Shown: positions 1 to 10,241 of the stretch, piece by piece
How positions within the stretch are numbered: the stretch's first letter is position 1
Layout of the letters: the number at the start of each line of letters is the position of its first letter
NCBI GenBank assembly: GCA_903858015.1
Contig: CAIOGZ010000010.1
Span: 27,317-91,316 of the forward strand
From: an uncultured cyanobacterium
GTDB taxonomy: Bacteria > Cyanobacteriota > Cyanobacteriia > PCC-6307 > Cyanobiaceae
Reading direction: 5' to 3'
DNA: 64,000 bases
Notes under the pieces: generated by a model
What the model was told of the DNA's origin: nothing
The model's database searches: none
The model's input: only the letters and a program-made list of their open reading frames with translations
Program-made: the position numbers and the translations under genes

Positions 1-603
1 AACGCAATCGGCCTGCTGCAGACTTTCCAGGCTCACCATCGAGGTCGGCGAACCAAACACCCGGTTCAGCCCCACCGTGGAGGGGGCATGGCAGAGGTCG
101 GAACAATCGGCCAGGTTGTTGCAGCCCATCGCCCGCAACATCAGCTGCAATAGATAGGCCGCCTCGTTGGAAGAGCGGCCTGAGCTATAGGAGGCCACCC
201 GCTCGGGGGGGCGCCGCAAGGCGGCTTCGGTGAGGGCGAACACCTCCTCCCAGCTGATCGGCTCGTAGTGCTGCGTCTCGGCGCGATGGATCAAAGGACG
301 GCTCAGCCGACCCAGCCGGTCACAGTCGGCTGAGTCGAGGCCCTGCAGCTGGGCCAGGCTGCGGCCGGCGAACAGGGCATCCGGTACGGCCGGCTGCAGT
401 TCGGCGCTGATCGCCTCCACGCTCTTGAGGCAGCGCTGCAGCGGCTCGCCCAACTCATCACGAAAGCCGCCGTTCTGGCCGCCGGTGCCCCAGGCGCAGG
501 AAAGGCAAGCGCTGCGGTGGTTGAGGGTCTGCCACAGCCGGGGCCCGCTGGGCGAGAGGCTGGCCCGGGCCCAACCGTCGATCAACGGCCAGCCGCCGCC
601 CAT
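1..603 (-). CDS. FdhF/YdeP-family molybdopterin oxidoreductase, N-terminal part (runs off window)
   Basis: The first 201 codons of a minus-strand gene whose 3' part lies outside the window. Seen: a Cys pair near residues 33-36 (ACLSCAWGTGG) and, near residue 160, the segment GCNNLADCSDLCH, typical of the FdhF/YdeP branch of formate-dehydrogenase-like molybdopterin oxidoreductases. Family members run to roughly 700-760 residues, so about a quarter is visible. The ATG at 603 is chosen because AAGGG lies about nine bases upstream; the frame stays open further upstream through a Pro/Ala-rich repeat until a TGA near 750, so a longer non-ATG start is possible. The substrate is unknown for this branch. 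The adjacent MOSC gene fits molybdenum-cofactor chemistry. Family assignment is fairly sure, function is not. Confidence 0.75.
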   Translation of the reverse strand, partial: MGGGWPLIDGWARASLSPSGPRLWQTLNHRSACLSCAWGTGGQNGGFRDELGEPLQRCLKSVEAISAELQPAVPDALFAGRSLAQLQGLDSADCDRLGRLSRPLIHRAETQHYEPISWEEVFALTEAALRRPPERVASYSSGRSSNEAAYLLQLMLRAMGCNNLADCSDLCHAPSTVGLNRVFGSPTSMVSLESLQQADCV

Positions 604-677
604 GGTGGGCAACCCTTGCTGCGGCGGGGCCTGCGGCGGCGGGGGCTGCTGAGCCGGCAAGCTGCTGGCAACTGGGG

Positions 678-749
678 GCTGGGCGTTAGCCGGGAGCTGG
701 GCGTTAGCCGGGGGCTGGGTATCAGCCGGGGGCTCGCTGTTAGCCAGGG
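678..749. repeat. 18-bp tandem repeat, four copies
   Basis: Four consecutive 18-bp units (678-695, 696-713, 714-731, 732-749) with consensus GCTGGGCGTTAGCCGGGG. The first two differ at one base; the fourth is most diverged. The array begins about 30 bases after the stop of the MOSC gene and ends before the oxidoreductase start. Read on the minus strand in the oxidoreductase frame it is open and encodes a six-residue repeat (PANAQL-like). Confidence 0.9.
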
Positions 750-778
750 GTCAAGGCCGCGACGAAGCTTTGATCACG

Positions 779-1666
779 CTAGGCCCCGTGGCAGCCGGCA
801 GGCTCGCCGCTTGGCGGCAAGGGGATCAGCCGCACCGGATCCCCCACCGCGATGGCGCCGCTGCGGCGCACACTGAGGCGGATGCCGGCCACAACCTGGT
901 TATGGCGGGCGGTAGTGCGAAGGATTTCGATGTCGTTGGGCAAGCTTCCCTGGGCCAAGGTGGTGATCACGCAACGGGGACAACCGCCCTCCACCAGCAG
1001 TTCGAGCTGATCGCCAATGTGCAGGCAGCCACCCACCCAGCCCTCCTCCACGAAACCCTCGCTATCGCCGCAGGGAGCGATTAACAAATTGGGGCGAAAA
1101 CGCTCCACGGCGAAATCACTGCCGGGTTGAAGTTGTCGCAAACGTTCCAAGCTGGCCGTGCTGATCGCATGGATGGAACAGGCATCAAAAAAGCTGCCCG
1201 CCGGCAGGACCAGCTCATTGGTCACATCCTGGTAGGCACGGCCTTCGACAGGCGGCCAGTACTGATCGAGGCTGGCCCCCGGCGGCGGGCGATCCAGCAG
1301 GCTCACCCGCCGGCCCAGCTGTTGGGAAAGCCGGGCATTGAGATCAGCATCGGCGCTCGAAGCCCTCGCTCCAGGCGCGTCGGCAGAGGTCGGGGCAGGG
1401 CCCTCAATCGTCACCGGCGGCAAGGGACAACCAGGCTCGGGTTCGCGGACATAGGTGGCCCTATAGGCCAGCAAAGCGCTCCAGAGGCTGGGGTTTTTGG
1501 CGCTGGCCACGCGGCTGCTGGCGTGGTCCCAGAGGGCATAGCCCCGGTCACCGCATACCCCGGAGCTCTCCACCTCCAACCGGGGCACCTGCTCGCCGAG
1601 CATCGACTTGACCGGATAGCGCCAGAGCGCCGCGACATGCCCCACCAGTCGATCGCCCATCAACAA
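779..1666 (-). CDS. MOSC domain-containing protein (YcbX/mARC-like)
   Basis: A 295-residue protein with an N-terminal MOSC_N beta-barrel (motif YPVKSM at residues 17-22) and a C-terminal MOSC domain. Typical MOSC features are visible: FRPNLLI in the middle and a conserved cysteine region GGCPRC towards the C-terminus. MOSC proteins bind or transfer sulfurated molybdenum cofactor, and YcbX-type members reduce N-hydroxylated compounds. The next gene on the same strand is a molybdopterin oxidoreductase, so a shared cofactor role is plausible (inference). Two Met codons at residues 1 and 3 are alternative starts. Length and domain order match the family. Confidence 0.85.
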   Translation of the reverse strand: MLMGDRLVGHVAALWRYPVKSMLGEQVPRLEVESSGVCGDRGYALWDHASSRVASAKNPSLWSALLAYRATYVREPEPGCPLPPVTIEGPAPTSADAPGARASSADADLNARLSQQLGRRVSLLDRPPPGASLDQYWPPVEGRAYQDVTNELVLPAGSFFDACSIHAISTASLERLRQLQPGSDFAVERFRPNLLIAPCGDSEGFVEEGWVGGCLHIGDQLELLVEGGCPRCVITTLAQGSLPNDIEILRTTARHNQVVAGIRLSVRRSGAIAVGDPVRLIPLPPSGEPAGCHGA

Positions 1667-1825
1667 GGCCCACCAAGTTCAAAATTCTCCCTGCAGGGCC
1701 GCAGCGATCGCGTAGCCACTGCTACTGCAGCCGGCACTGCTACTGGCACCTCCAGTGCTGCGGTGATGGCCCTACGGCTTGGGCCCCGCCGCGCCGCTCC
1801 GGCGCCGAACGGCGGGGCGCTGCCT

Positions 1826-2734
1826 TCAGCCCTGCTCCCAGCGGAAGCCCTGGTCATCCCAGGATTTCGGATCCTCGATCGGTTCGAGGTGGGTGAGCAC
1901 ATGGCTGCGGGGCAGGGCTGCGGCGATCTCCCGCTCCAGCTGCTCGCACAGATCATGGCCGGACTGGACACTCCAGGCGCCGGGCACCAGCACGTGGAAA
2001 GCCACAAAACGGCGGGAGCCCGCCACCCGTGTCCGCAGGGCATGAAAACGAATCTCGTCGCTCTCATAGCCGGCCAGCAGCGTCTCCAGTTGTCGATGCT
2101 CCGCATCGGGCAGGGAGCGATCCAGCAGGCCGGAGGCGGTTTCGTGCAGCAGCTTCCAGCCGGTCACCACGATGTTGAGGGCCACGGCGATGGCGATCAA
2201 GGCATCGAGGCGTGTCTGGCCGGTGAGTTGCACCAGCCCCACCCCGACCACCACCCCAATCGAAGTCCAGACGTCGGTGAGCAGGTGGTGGGCATCGGCC
2301 CTCAAGGTGATCGAATCAAACCGCCGGGAGGCACGCAGCAGCACCCAGGCCACCACGCCGTTGAGGGCGGTGGCCAGCAACGACAGCACGAGGCCGATCC
2401 CCACCTGCTCCAAGGCAACCGGGTGCTGCAGGCGGCCGATCGCGGCGTGGATGATCGCCAAGGCGGCCACCACGATCAACACGCTTTCGAGGCCACTGGA
2501 GAAGTATTCCGCTTTGAAATGGCCGTAGTGATGGCTGCGGTCGGCCGGCTTGGCGGCCAGGGTGAGGGCCCAAAAGGCCGCCAGGGCCGCCACCAGGTTG
2601 ACGCCGGATTCCATCGCGTCGGAGAGCAGACCCACCGATCCGGTGAGCCGCCAGGCCAGGGTCTTCAACACGATCGTGGCCACCGCCGCCGCCACCGAAA
2701 GCAGGGTGTAGGCGCGGGGGGATTGGAACAGCAT
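1826..2734 (-). CDS. Cation diffusion facilitator (CDF) family transporter
   Basis: A 302-residue inner-membrane protein with about six hydrophobic segments in the first 200 residues and a cytoplasmic C-terminal domain. CDF proteins export divalent metals (Zn, Fe, Co, Mn) in exchange for protons. Seen: SVGLLSDAMESG in the second membrane segment, the loop motif HHYGHFKAEY, and HHLLTD (HxxxD) in the fifth, which supplies metal ligands in the family. The position usually holding DxxxD in the second segment reads ExxxN here, so metal preference may differ. The C-terminal half (from about residue 205) looks like the usual ferredoxin-like metal-sensing domain. The substrate metal cannot be told from sequence. 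Confidence 0.85.
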   Translation of the reverse strand: MLFQSPRAYTLLSVAAAVATIVLKTLAWRLTGSVGLLSDAMESGVNLVAALAAFWALTLAAKPADRSHHYGHFKAEYFSSGLESVLIVVAALAIIHAAIGRLQHPVALEQVGIGLVLSLLATALNGVVAWVLLRASRRFDSITLRADAHHLLTDVWTSIGVVVGVGLVQLTGQTRLDALIAIAVALNIVVTGWKLLHETASGLLDRSLPDAEHRQLETLLAGYESDEIRFHALRTRVAGSRRFVAFHVLVPGAWSVQSGHDLCEQLEREIAAALPRSHVLTHLEPIEDPKSWDDQGFRWEQG

Positions 2735-2894
2735 CGGGGGCGGCGGGGCCGGAGCAAGCGGGGCTGGCGGCCAGTCTCCCGGAAATCAGCACCCGAAGGC
2801 GCCGGGCCATGCCACCGGCACCCCCTTCACCCTGTGCAAGGGCAAGCCAGTGCGGCTGAAAACCCTCGCCTCCCCCTGCCATTCCCTGGTCTGA

Positions 2895-4628
<1,734 letters not shown>

Positions 4629-4658
4629 GCCAAGCCCGCCCCCTGGCCCAGCCCAAAC

Positions 4659-4805
4659 TCAAAGGCTGCTCAGCAGCCGGGCATGCAGCCGACAAACGGT
4701 ATGGGCCTGGGGCGGCGGGTTCGAGCCCATCTTGCCCAGCTCCCGGTTGAGGGCTTCGAACTGGGCTAGGTGCTCGACGCTGAAGGGAAGCCCAAGCAAC
4801 GTCAC
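4659..4805 (-). CDS. Possible small protein (48 aa), hypothetical
   Basis: A short ORF starting at a GTG (4805), preceded by an in-frame TGA 13 codons upstream. It reads as plausible protein: a short hydrophobic start, then VEHLAQFEALNRELGKMG with regular helix-like spacing, then AHTVCRLHARLL to the stop. It fills the gap between groEL and nanE. It has no recognisable domain and only weak initiation signals, and TTG start codons inside it are alternatives. It could be a real small gene or the eroded end of an older one. Confidence 0.35.
   Translation of the reverse strand: MTLLGLPFSVEHLAQFEALNRELGKMGSNPPPQAHTVCRLHARLLSSL
4664..4678. terminator. Hairpin between convergent transcripts, weak terminator candidate
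   Basis: A perfect inverted repeat GGCTGC-TCA-GCAGCC lies 36 bases after the groEL stop. Read on the minus strand it is followed by TTTGAGTTTGG; on the plus strand there is no T-run. It overlaps the last codons of the possible small ORF, so it may simply be coding sequence. Confidence 0.25.
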
Positions 4806-4918
4806 CCACCCACAAGGCCAACCCCGCAAGCGGGGGAAGCAGCTTCACCTGGCGGCGGGTCCGCCAGGCCCTTGATTGCACTCCGGGATCCAGGCGGTGC
4901 CTGCCACTAGGGCCCTCC

Positions 4919-5656
4919 TCACTCCATGCTGACCGCTGTCTCGATCGCTAGAGCCTGCAAGGCGCGGCGATAGGCAGCCACCTGGAGGTCCACGCCGGTG
5001 ATGGCGGTTCCCACCACCACCGCATCGGCACCCGCCGCCACCGCCCGCCTGGCCTGCTCCGCCGAGCCGATCCCCCCTTCGCAGATCAGGGCCACCTCCA
5101 GCGGCAGTTGCCGGCGCAGGGCCGGCAACAGATCCCAGGCGGGGGGACGCCAGGCTGCGCTGGCCTCGGTGTAGCCATAGAGCGTTGTGCCCACCCAGGC
5201 ACAACCGAGCTCAGCGGCCCGCAAACCGTTGGCCACGCTGTCCACATCCGCCATCAAAGGGGCGCCGAGTTCCTGCCGGCAGCGGCGGATCAGCTCTGGC
5301 AGCTGCTGGCCATCGGGCCGGATTCGATCGGTGGCATCGAGGGCGACCAGATCGGCCCCCGCCGCCCAAACGGCCCGGATCTCCTCCCAACCGGGGGTGA
5401 TGTACACAGGGCTATCAGCAAAACTACGCTTCCAAAGCCCCACGATCAAGGCTCCAGGGCAGCGGCATCGCACCGCACCGATGTGCTCCGGACTTTCGAG
5501 CCGCACCCCGATCGCCCCCTGGCGCAAACTGGCCTCGGCCATCGCCGCGATCACCTGGGGATCGCGCATCGGGGAGCCCTCCGGCGCCTGCACCGAAACA
5601 ATCAAACCACCCGCTAAAGCAGGGCGCGCCGGGATCGGGTGGTGGGGATGGCCCAT
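4919..5656 (-). CDS. nanE: N-acetylmannosamine-6-phosphate 2-epimerase
   Basis: A 245-residue TIM-barrel enzyme that interconverts ManNAc-6-phosphate and GlcNAc-6-phosphate. Seen: GGLIVSVQAPEGSPM at the N-terminus, SPVYITPGWEE, ADLVALDATDR, the Glu-containing ICEGGIG strand and ADAVVVGTAITG phosphate-binding turn near the C-terminus. Length matches the NanE family (about 220-245). No sialic-acid lyase, transporter or kinase lies nearby, so it probably works in amino-sugar salvage or cell-wall precursor supply rather than sialic acid catabolism (inference). Transcribed alone on the minus strand. Confidence 0.9.
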   Translation of the reverse strand: MGHPHHPIPARPALAGGLIVSVQAPEGSPMRDPQVIAAMAEASLRQGAIGVRLESPEHIGAVRCRCPGALIVGLWKRSFADSPVYITPGWEEIRAVWAAGADLVALDATDRIRPDGQQLPELIRRCRQELGAPLMADVDSVANGLRAAELGCAWVGTTLYGYTEASAAWRPPAWDLLPALRRQLPLEVALICEGGIGSAEQARRAVAAGADAVVVGTAITGVDLQVAAYRRALQALAIETAVSME

Positions 5657-5725
5657 GGCGAGCGAAGCAGCAAGTGGATCAAGGGAGTGGGCCAGAGGCG
5701 GGTTGGACGGGGTGCCCGCCCCGCC

Positions 5726-7060
5726 TCAACGGGCCTTGGGCGAACCGGAATCTGGGAGCCAGGCCCGCAGATCGGCCAAGGCGGCCGGAGCTGGAGCGGC
5801 CGAAGTCGCTGCAGCCGGGGCTGGTGCAGCAGCAGCCTGCAAAGCCGAATGCTGCCAAGTCGAAGGCTGCGAAACCCCATGCTGAGCAACAAAATTCTGC
5901 CTCCCCGAATCCGGCAAAACCGCAGCCTGCCATGCAGATTGCTGGGAGATCGAATCCTGCCGAGTTGAATCCTGAGAGATCGAATCCTGAGAGATCGAAT
6001 CAGGCCAATCTCGCCCTGAGCAATCCAACTCGGGCCAATCTGCAGCGGCCGAGCCTGATTGAAGCACCGCCAAGTGATCCGTCGCTAAATGATCAATCGC
6101 TAAATGATCCATCGCCAGGGATTCAGCCTGGCGAGTCACTGACGCCTCAGCGCCCGTCCCCGCATCGAGGATCTCAGCCGCGTCGAGGATCCCAGTCGCT
6201 TCGACAATCTCAGCCGGCTCACCGGTCTCAGCCAGCCGCTCGCCAGCCCCAAGATCGAGGCAACGGCGCACTTGGGCCTTCCAACGGCCCAAGGGCAAGC
6301 GCCGGCGGAGTTGGGCGCCCAGGCCTGCGAAGCCCCTGGTTTCGAGATCCTGCCAGGCTGGCCCTGCCAGATTCGGCTGCTCAGCTACGGCTGGATCGCG
6401 GCCTGGTTGAGGCCATTCCAGGCCAGAGCTAACGGGAGCCAGGCCCGCCAGCTGATCGCTGCTGGGCAGCGCTGGATTGGCTGCGACCTGGGCCCAGCCA
6501 GGGGTTGGCTCGGGGCTGCCGCCCGGGCCAGCATCAGACGCTGCCCGAAGGGGGGACTGCGCCGTTTCGATCGGGATCGGTGGGGGCGGCTGCAGCGCCC
6601 ATTCCGAGGCCAGAGGCTGGGGCAGCGCGCCGAGCTCGGGGAACTCGGCGACCATGGCCGCGATGGCCGCATCCACCTCCGCAAGAGCCCGTTGCTCGAT
6701 CTCAACCGGATTGATTGCAACCGGAGTCATCGCAACCCGATCGGGCTCAACCGGATCAGGCTCAGCCCTCGGGGCAGCCAAGGATGGAGATCTGGCCACC
6801 ACCCCATCGGCCAGGGTCGCATCGAACCAGGCGCTGGCGTCGGCACCGGCGAGGGCCGGCAGCGTGGTGGCCTGGAACAGCTGCAAAGGCCCCACACCGC
6901 TGCGGTGCACCCAGCGCTGCACCAGCTCCAGGGTTCGCTGAGCCTGGCGCCGTTCCACCGCCGCCAGCAGCAGTGCTGCGGGATCGGGGCGCAAAGCGCC
7001 GCAAGGCTGTTGGCTGGAGGAGTGTCGTCTGGAAGGCTGGCTGAGCGAAGGCAAAGACAC
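5726..7060 (-). CDS. Repeat-rich hypothetical protein downstream of ABC exporter
   Basis: A 444-residue protein from a GTG start at 7060, ten bases after the exporter permease stop, so probably cotranscribed. The first 90 residues look globular and helical (ALLLAAVERRQAQRTLELVQRW, then QLFQATTLPALAGADA). The rest is low-complexity Ala/Pro/Gln/Ser. It contains two five-residue repeat blocks: LAMDH-LAIDH-LATDH around residues 310-325, and DSISQ-DSISQ-DSTRQ-DSISQ around 350-370, followed by degenerate copies. The repeats are not the A(D/N)Lxx pentapeptide fold. No function is recognised. The ORF could start further upstream inside the permease gene, but that part reads as a shadow frame. Confidence 0.6.
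   Translation of the reverse strand: MSLPSLSQPSRRHSSSQQPCGALRPDPAALLLAAVERRQAQRTLELVQRWVHRSGVGPLQLFQATTLPALAGADASAWFDATLADGVVARSPSLAAPRAEPDPVEPDRVAMTPVAINPVEIEQRALAEVDAAIAAMVAEFPELGALPQPLASEWALQPPPPIPIETAQSPLRAASDAGPGGSPEPTPGWAQVAANPALPSSDQLAGLAPVSSGLEWPQPGRDPAVAEQPNLAGPAWQDLETRGFAGLGAQLRRRLPLGRWKAQVRRCLDLGAGERLAETGEPAEIVEATGILDAAEILDAGTGAEASVTRQAESLAMDHLAIDHLATDHLAVLQSGSAAADWPELDCSGRDWPDSISQDSISQDSTRQDSISQQSAWQAAVLPDSGRQNFVAQHGVSQPSTWQHSALQAAAAPAPAAATSAAPAPAALADLRAWLPDSGSPKAR
5946..6005. repeat. 15-bp in-frame tandem repeat inside coding sequence
   Basis: Four 15-bp units with consensus GAGATCGAATCCTGA at 5946-6005 encode the DSISQ-type five-residue repeats of the hypothetical protein. A second block of three 15-bp units (TAAATGATCCATCGC-like) lies at 6071-6115 and encodes the LAxDH repeats. 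Near-identity at the DNA level indicates recent slippage or duplication. Confidence 0.85.
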
Positions 7061-7070
7061 GGCGAAGCAC

Positions 7071-7946
7071 TCAGGTGAGTTTTCGATCGAGCAGCGGCCG
7101 GATCGCCAGAAACAAGCCCAGCGCCAGGGCGGCCAGAATGGCCAGGCAGGAGGCGGCCGTGAGCGAGCCGTAGGGCGCCTGCAGAACCACATCCGTGAAG
7201 ATGCGATTCAGCTGGAAATTACCGGCGTAGGCGGCGCGGATCGGTTCAATCGCGAAGGTAAGGGGATTGAGCGCCGCTAACCAGCCCAACCAGGTAGGCA
7301 TGAACGACAACGGCGCCAGGGCGGTGCTGGCAAACAGCAGCGGCAGATTGGCAACAAAGATCACCGCAATCAGCTCAATGTGACCTGGCAGGGCAAAAGC
7401 CAGGCCCAAGCTCAAGGCGGTGACAGCAAACACCAGCAGCAGCAGGGTGATCAGCACCAGCAGCAGGCCACTGGCACCGGGCCAGCCGTAGCCCAGCAGG
7501 GCGGCGGTGACCACAATCGCCAGGCTCTGAACCAGGGCGAGGCTGGTGATGTACAGCACCGAAGCCAGCACAATCGAGCTACGCGACCGCAGCGGCGCCA
7601 CCAGCAACCGATTCAGGAAGCCGAACTCCCGGTCAAACATCACCGGTAAACCCGCATTCAGGGCGGCACTGAAGGCCGTGAACACGATCACACCAGCGCC
7701 AAGGAAGCGGCCATAGCTGCCTCCGCCGGGCAGCAGCCCCTGCGGCGCCTTGGCAAACAGGGCTCCGAACAGCACCAACCAAATCAATGGCTGCAGCACC
7801 CCGGCCACCAAGGTGGACGGCCGCCGGATCAGCTGCACAAACAAACGACGGGTGAGGGCCAGGGTTTCCTGGCTGATCTCGGCTAGGGCCGAGGGTTCAG
7901 CCGCCGCTTCAGACAGCGGAGCGAGGCTGGGGGAAGCACTGGTCAT
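7071..7946 (-). CDS. ABC-2 type exporter permease
   Basis: A 291-residue membrane protein with a cytoplasmic N-terminus and about six membrane segments, starting near residue 43 (TLVAGVLQPLIWLVLFGALF). It matches the ABC2_membrane family that pairs with DrrA-like ATPases to export drugs, lipids or polysaccharides. Seen: the amphipathic coupling region FDREFGFLNRLLVAPL and a membrane-embedded LTFAIEPIRAAY near the C-terminus. The ATPase gene lies 109 bases upstream on the same strand, so the two form a transporter. Being next to ctaB-ctaA suggests shared transcription but not shared substrate. Confidence 0.85.
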   Translation of the reverse strand: MTSASPSLAPLSEAAAEPSALAEISQETLALTRRLFVQLIRRPSTLVAGVLQPLIWLVLFGALFAKAPQGLLPGGGSYGRFLGAGVIVFTAFSAALNAGLPVMFDREFGFLNRLLVAPLRSRSSIVLASVLYITSLALVQSLAIVVTAALLGYGWPGASGLLLVLITLLLLVFAVTALSLGLAFALPGHIELIAVIFVANLPLLFASTALAPLSFMPTWLGWLAALNPLTFAIEPIRAAYAGNFQLNRIFTDVVLQAPYGSLTAASCLAILAALALGLFLAIRPLLDRKLT

Positions 7947-8055
7947 CGCTGGTGCGGGCGGTTAGGGGGGCAATTGGGCAAGGGCTGGACCGACTCCCTT
8001 GGGGAGGAGCAGCGAGGGCGGCTTGGAAGCCAGGCTTCAGCGCATCGACTGTGCT

Positions 8056-9198
8056 TCAGCGCATCGACTGTTTGCGTTCGGCCTTGGCATCCCGCTGACC
8101 CGCCCCTTCCAGCTCCGCATCCAACAGGGTGCGGCCGGTGGCCTGGAGGTAGACATCATCGAGGCTGGCGCGGCTCTGGGCCAGGGCAAACACCGGCAGG
8201 TCGGCCGCCGCCAGCTGGCTGCGCAGCCGTTCAATCACCGCTGCGTTCTCCACCACCAGGTTGAGGGAGTAGCCCTGGGCACGGTTAACCACCACCTGGC
8301 GCACTCCAGCGCAGTGCTCCAGCAGGGTTCGCACCCGGCTGGCCTCGCCTGCATCGCTGAACTCCCGCACCCGCAAGGTCACCCGATCGCCCCCGAGGGC
8401 CCCCTTGAGCTCGGCCGGACTGCCCTCAGCAATCACCCGACCCGACTCGACAATCGCCAACCGATCGGCCAGGGCATCCACCTCTTCGAGGTAATGGCTG
8501 CTGAGCAGCACGGTGGTGCCCTGGTCCCGGAGCTGCTGAAGCACCTGCCAGATCGCAGCACGGCTCTCGAGGTCGAGCCCCACGGTGGGCTCATCCAGCA
8601 CCAGCAACCGGGGGCTGTGGAGCAGGCCGGCCGCCAGATCCAGCCGGCGCCGCATGCCTCCGGAATAGCCGCCGCAGCGGCGATCGATCCAGTCGCCCAT
8701 GCCCAGCAGGCCGATCAAATCTCCGATGCGACGATCCCGATCGACCCGATTGAGATGGTAGAGATCGCCCTGCAGCGCCAGCAACTCCTTACCGCTGAGG
8801 ATCTTATCGATCGCCACGTCCTGGGCCACATAACCAAGGAGTCGGCGGACCGCGCGCGGATCGGCGAGGGCATCAACACCGGCCACCCGCACCGTGCCGG
8901 CATCCGGGGCGAGCAAGGTGCAGACAATCCGCAAGGCGGTGGTCTTGCCGGCCCCATTGGGGCCCAGCAGGCCATAGAGGGAGCCAGCTGGAACTGCCAG
9001 GGAAAGGTCGTTGAGGGCCTGGACCGGGGCCGATTTACGGCCGGTGCCATAGCGCTTGCACAGATGCTGCAGCTCGATCAAGCCAGGCTCACTCCCAATT
9101 GGCTTTGGGCAGGAATCTAGGCAGAGCCCCGGACCAGCCGCTGGCGGAGAACCGTCCGCCGGCAGGAGCCCCAGGCCTGGGCATGGGGGCGTGCTCAA
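8056..9198 (-). CDS. ABC transporter ATP-binding protein (DrrA/CcmA-like)
   Basis: A 380-residue nucleotide-binding subunit. Seen: Walker [10 protein letters not shown] at about residue 80, Q-loop near GYVAQD, signature [12 protein letters not shown], Walker [13 protein letters not shown] and switch His in LLSSHYLEE. The C-terminal 110 residues form a DrrA-type regulatory extension. The first 38 residues are Pro/Gly-rich and absent from most relatives; the family core starts at [12 protein letters not shown], so the true start may be internal. Its start overlaps the ctaB stop by four bases, implying translational coupling in a ctaA-ctaB-ATPase-permease operon. Confidence 0.87.
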   Translation of the reverse strand: MSTPPCPGLGLLPADGSPPAAGPGLCLDSCPKPIGSEPGLIELQHLCKRYGTGRKSAPVQALNDLSLAVPAGSLYGLLGPNGAGKTTALRIVCTLLAPDAGTVRVAGVDALADPRAVRRLLGYVAQDVAIDKILSGKELLALQGDLYHLNRVDRDRRIGDLIGLLGMGDWIDRRCGGYSGGMRRRLDLAAGLLHSPRLLVLDEPTVGLDLESRAAIWQVLQQLRDQGTTVLLSSHYLEEVDALADRLAIVESGRVIAEGSPAELKGALGGDRVTLRVREFSDAGEASRVRTLLEHCAGVRQVVVNRAQGYSLNLVVENAAVIERLRSQLAAADLPVFALAQSRASLDDVYLQATGRTLLDAELEGAGQRDAKAERKQSMR

Positions 9199-10241
9199 GG
9201 GGGTGCCACCCCAGGCTGGATCAGAGCCTTGAGCACGGGATCAAAGCCGGCCGCCTGGGGAGTGCGGGCCAGCACCAGTAACAAGCAAATTCCAAACAGG
9301 TAAAAAATCGACCAACGAAACATGCTGCGGGCCCGCTGGGGATCCTCAGGTTCAAGGCAGAGGGCCTGGCTGAGCTGCAGCAAGCGGGCGTTGAAGGGAA
9401 GCACGAGCAGGCCGTAAAGCCAGCCCCCCGTTGGCAAAGCGATCACCCCGAGGCCGCTTAGCAGCACCGTAAGCCAGCTGTAGCGGGCGATGGCCTGGCC
9501 GGTGACCGCCGTTCCCCGCACCACCGGCAGCATCGGAATCCCCACCGAGCGGTAGTCCTCCCGCAGCAGTAGGGCCAGGGCCCAGAAGTGGGCAGGGGTC
9601 CAGACCATCACCAAGGCAAACAGCCACCAGCCCGACCAGCCCAGGCGGCCGCTGGCCGCCGCTGCCCCCACCAGCGGTGGGATGGCGCCGGCCACCCCAC
9701 CGATCACAATGTTGAGCGAGGTGCGGGGCTTCAGCAGCGCCGTGTAGAGCAGCACATAGCTGCATAGCCCCAGCAGGCTGAGGGCTGCAGCCAGGGGGTT
9801 CACCCCCACCACCAGCACCACGGTGGCCGCCGAGGCGAGCAGCACCGCCAGGGCGAAGGCCTGGCGGTGGGCCAGGCGGCCGGAAGGAAGGGCGCGGCGA
9901 CTGGTGCGCTGCATGCGGCCGTCGAGTTCTTCCTCCCAAAGGCAGTTGAGAACCCCCGCCGCGGCCGAGGCCATCGCTCCGCCCAGCAAGGTGGCCAGCA
10001 GCCTGGTGGCATCGATCGGCCAGGCGGCGGTCAGGGCCATGCCGCCGATGGTGGTGGCCAGCAGCAGGGGAATCAGCCGGGGCTTGGCCACCTCCAACCA
10101 GGCCGGCAGCCGCCGCGACGGGCTGATCGCGGCGGCGGGCGAGGGGCTTGGCGCCGCTGCCAGCCCCCCGGAAGCGGGAGCGGCAGCTGAACTGGCCAGG
10201 GGTGACGAGGCCCGCCAGGCACGGGGACGAAGGCTAACCAT
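9195..10241 (-). CDS. ctaB: Protoheme IX farnesyltransferase (heme O synthase)
   Basis: A 348-residue polytopic UbiA-family prenyltransferase that adds farnesyl to heme B to give heme O for cytochrome oxidase. Seen: [11 protein letters not shown] at the start of the first membrane segment and the polar active-site loop [15 protein letters not shown], where the first acidic position of the usual NxxxDxxxD is Glu. The second loop contains [13 protein letters not shown]. About 40 low-complexity Ala/Pro/Ser residues precede the conserved core. The gene overlaps ctaA by eight bases and the ATPase gene by four, so it sits in a tight operon. Confidence 0.93.
   Translation of the reverse strand: MVSLRPRAWRASSPLASSAAAPASGGLAAAPSPSPAAAISPSRRLPAWLEVAKPRLIPLLLATTIGGMALTAAWPIDATRLLATLLGGAMASAAAGVLNCLWEEELDGRMQRTSRRALPSGRLAHRQAFALAVLLASAATVVLVVGVNPLAAALSLLGLCSYVLLYTALLKPRTSLNIVIGGVAGAIPPLVGAAAASGRLGWSGWWLFALVMVWTPAHFWALALLLREDYRSVGIPMLPVVRGTAVTGQAIARYSWLTVLLSGLGVIALPTGGWLYGLLVLPFNARLLQLSQALCLEPEDPQRARSMFRWSIFYLFGICLLLVLARTPQAAGFDPVLKALIQPGVAPP

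Noticed and set aside
4700..4735. GGGTTCGAGCCC, resembling a tRNA T-arm
   Set aside because: No acceptor, D or anticodon stems can be folded around it, and it fits the small minus-strand ORF.
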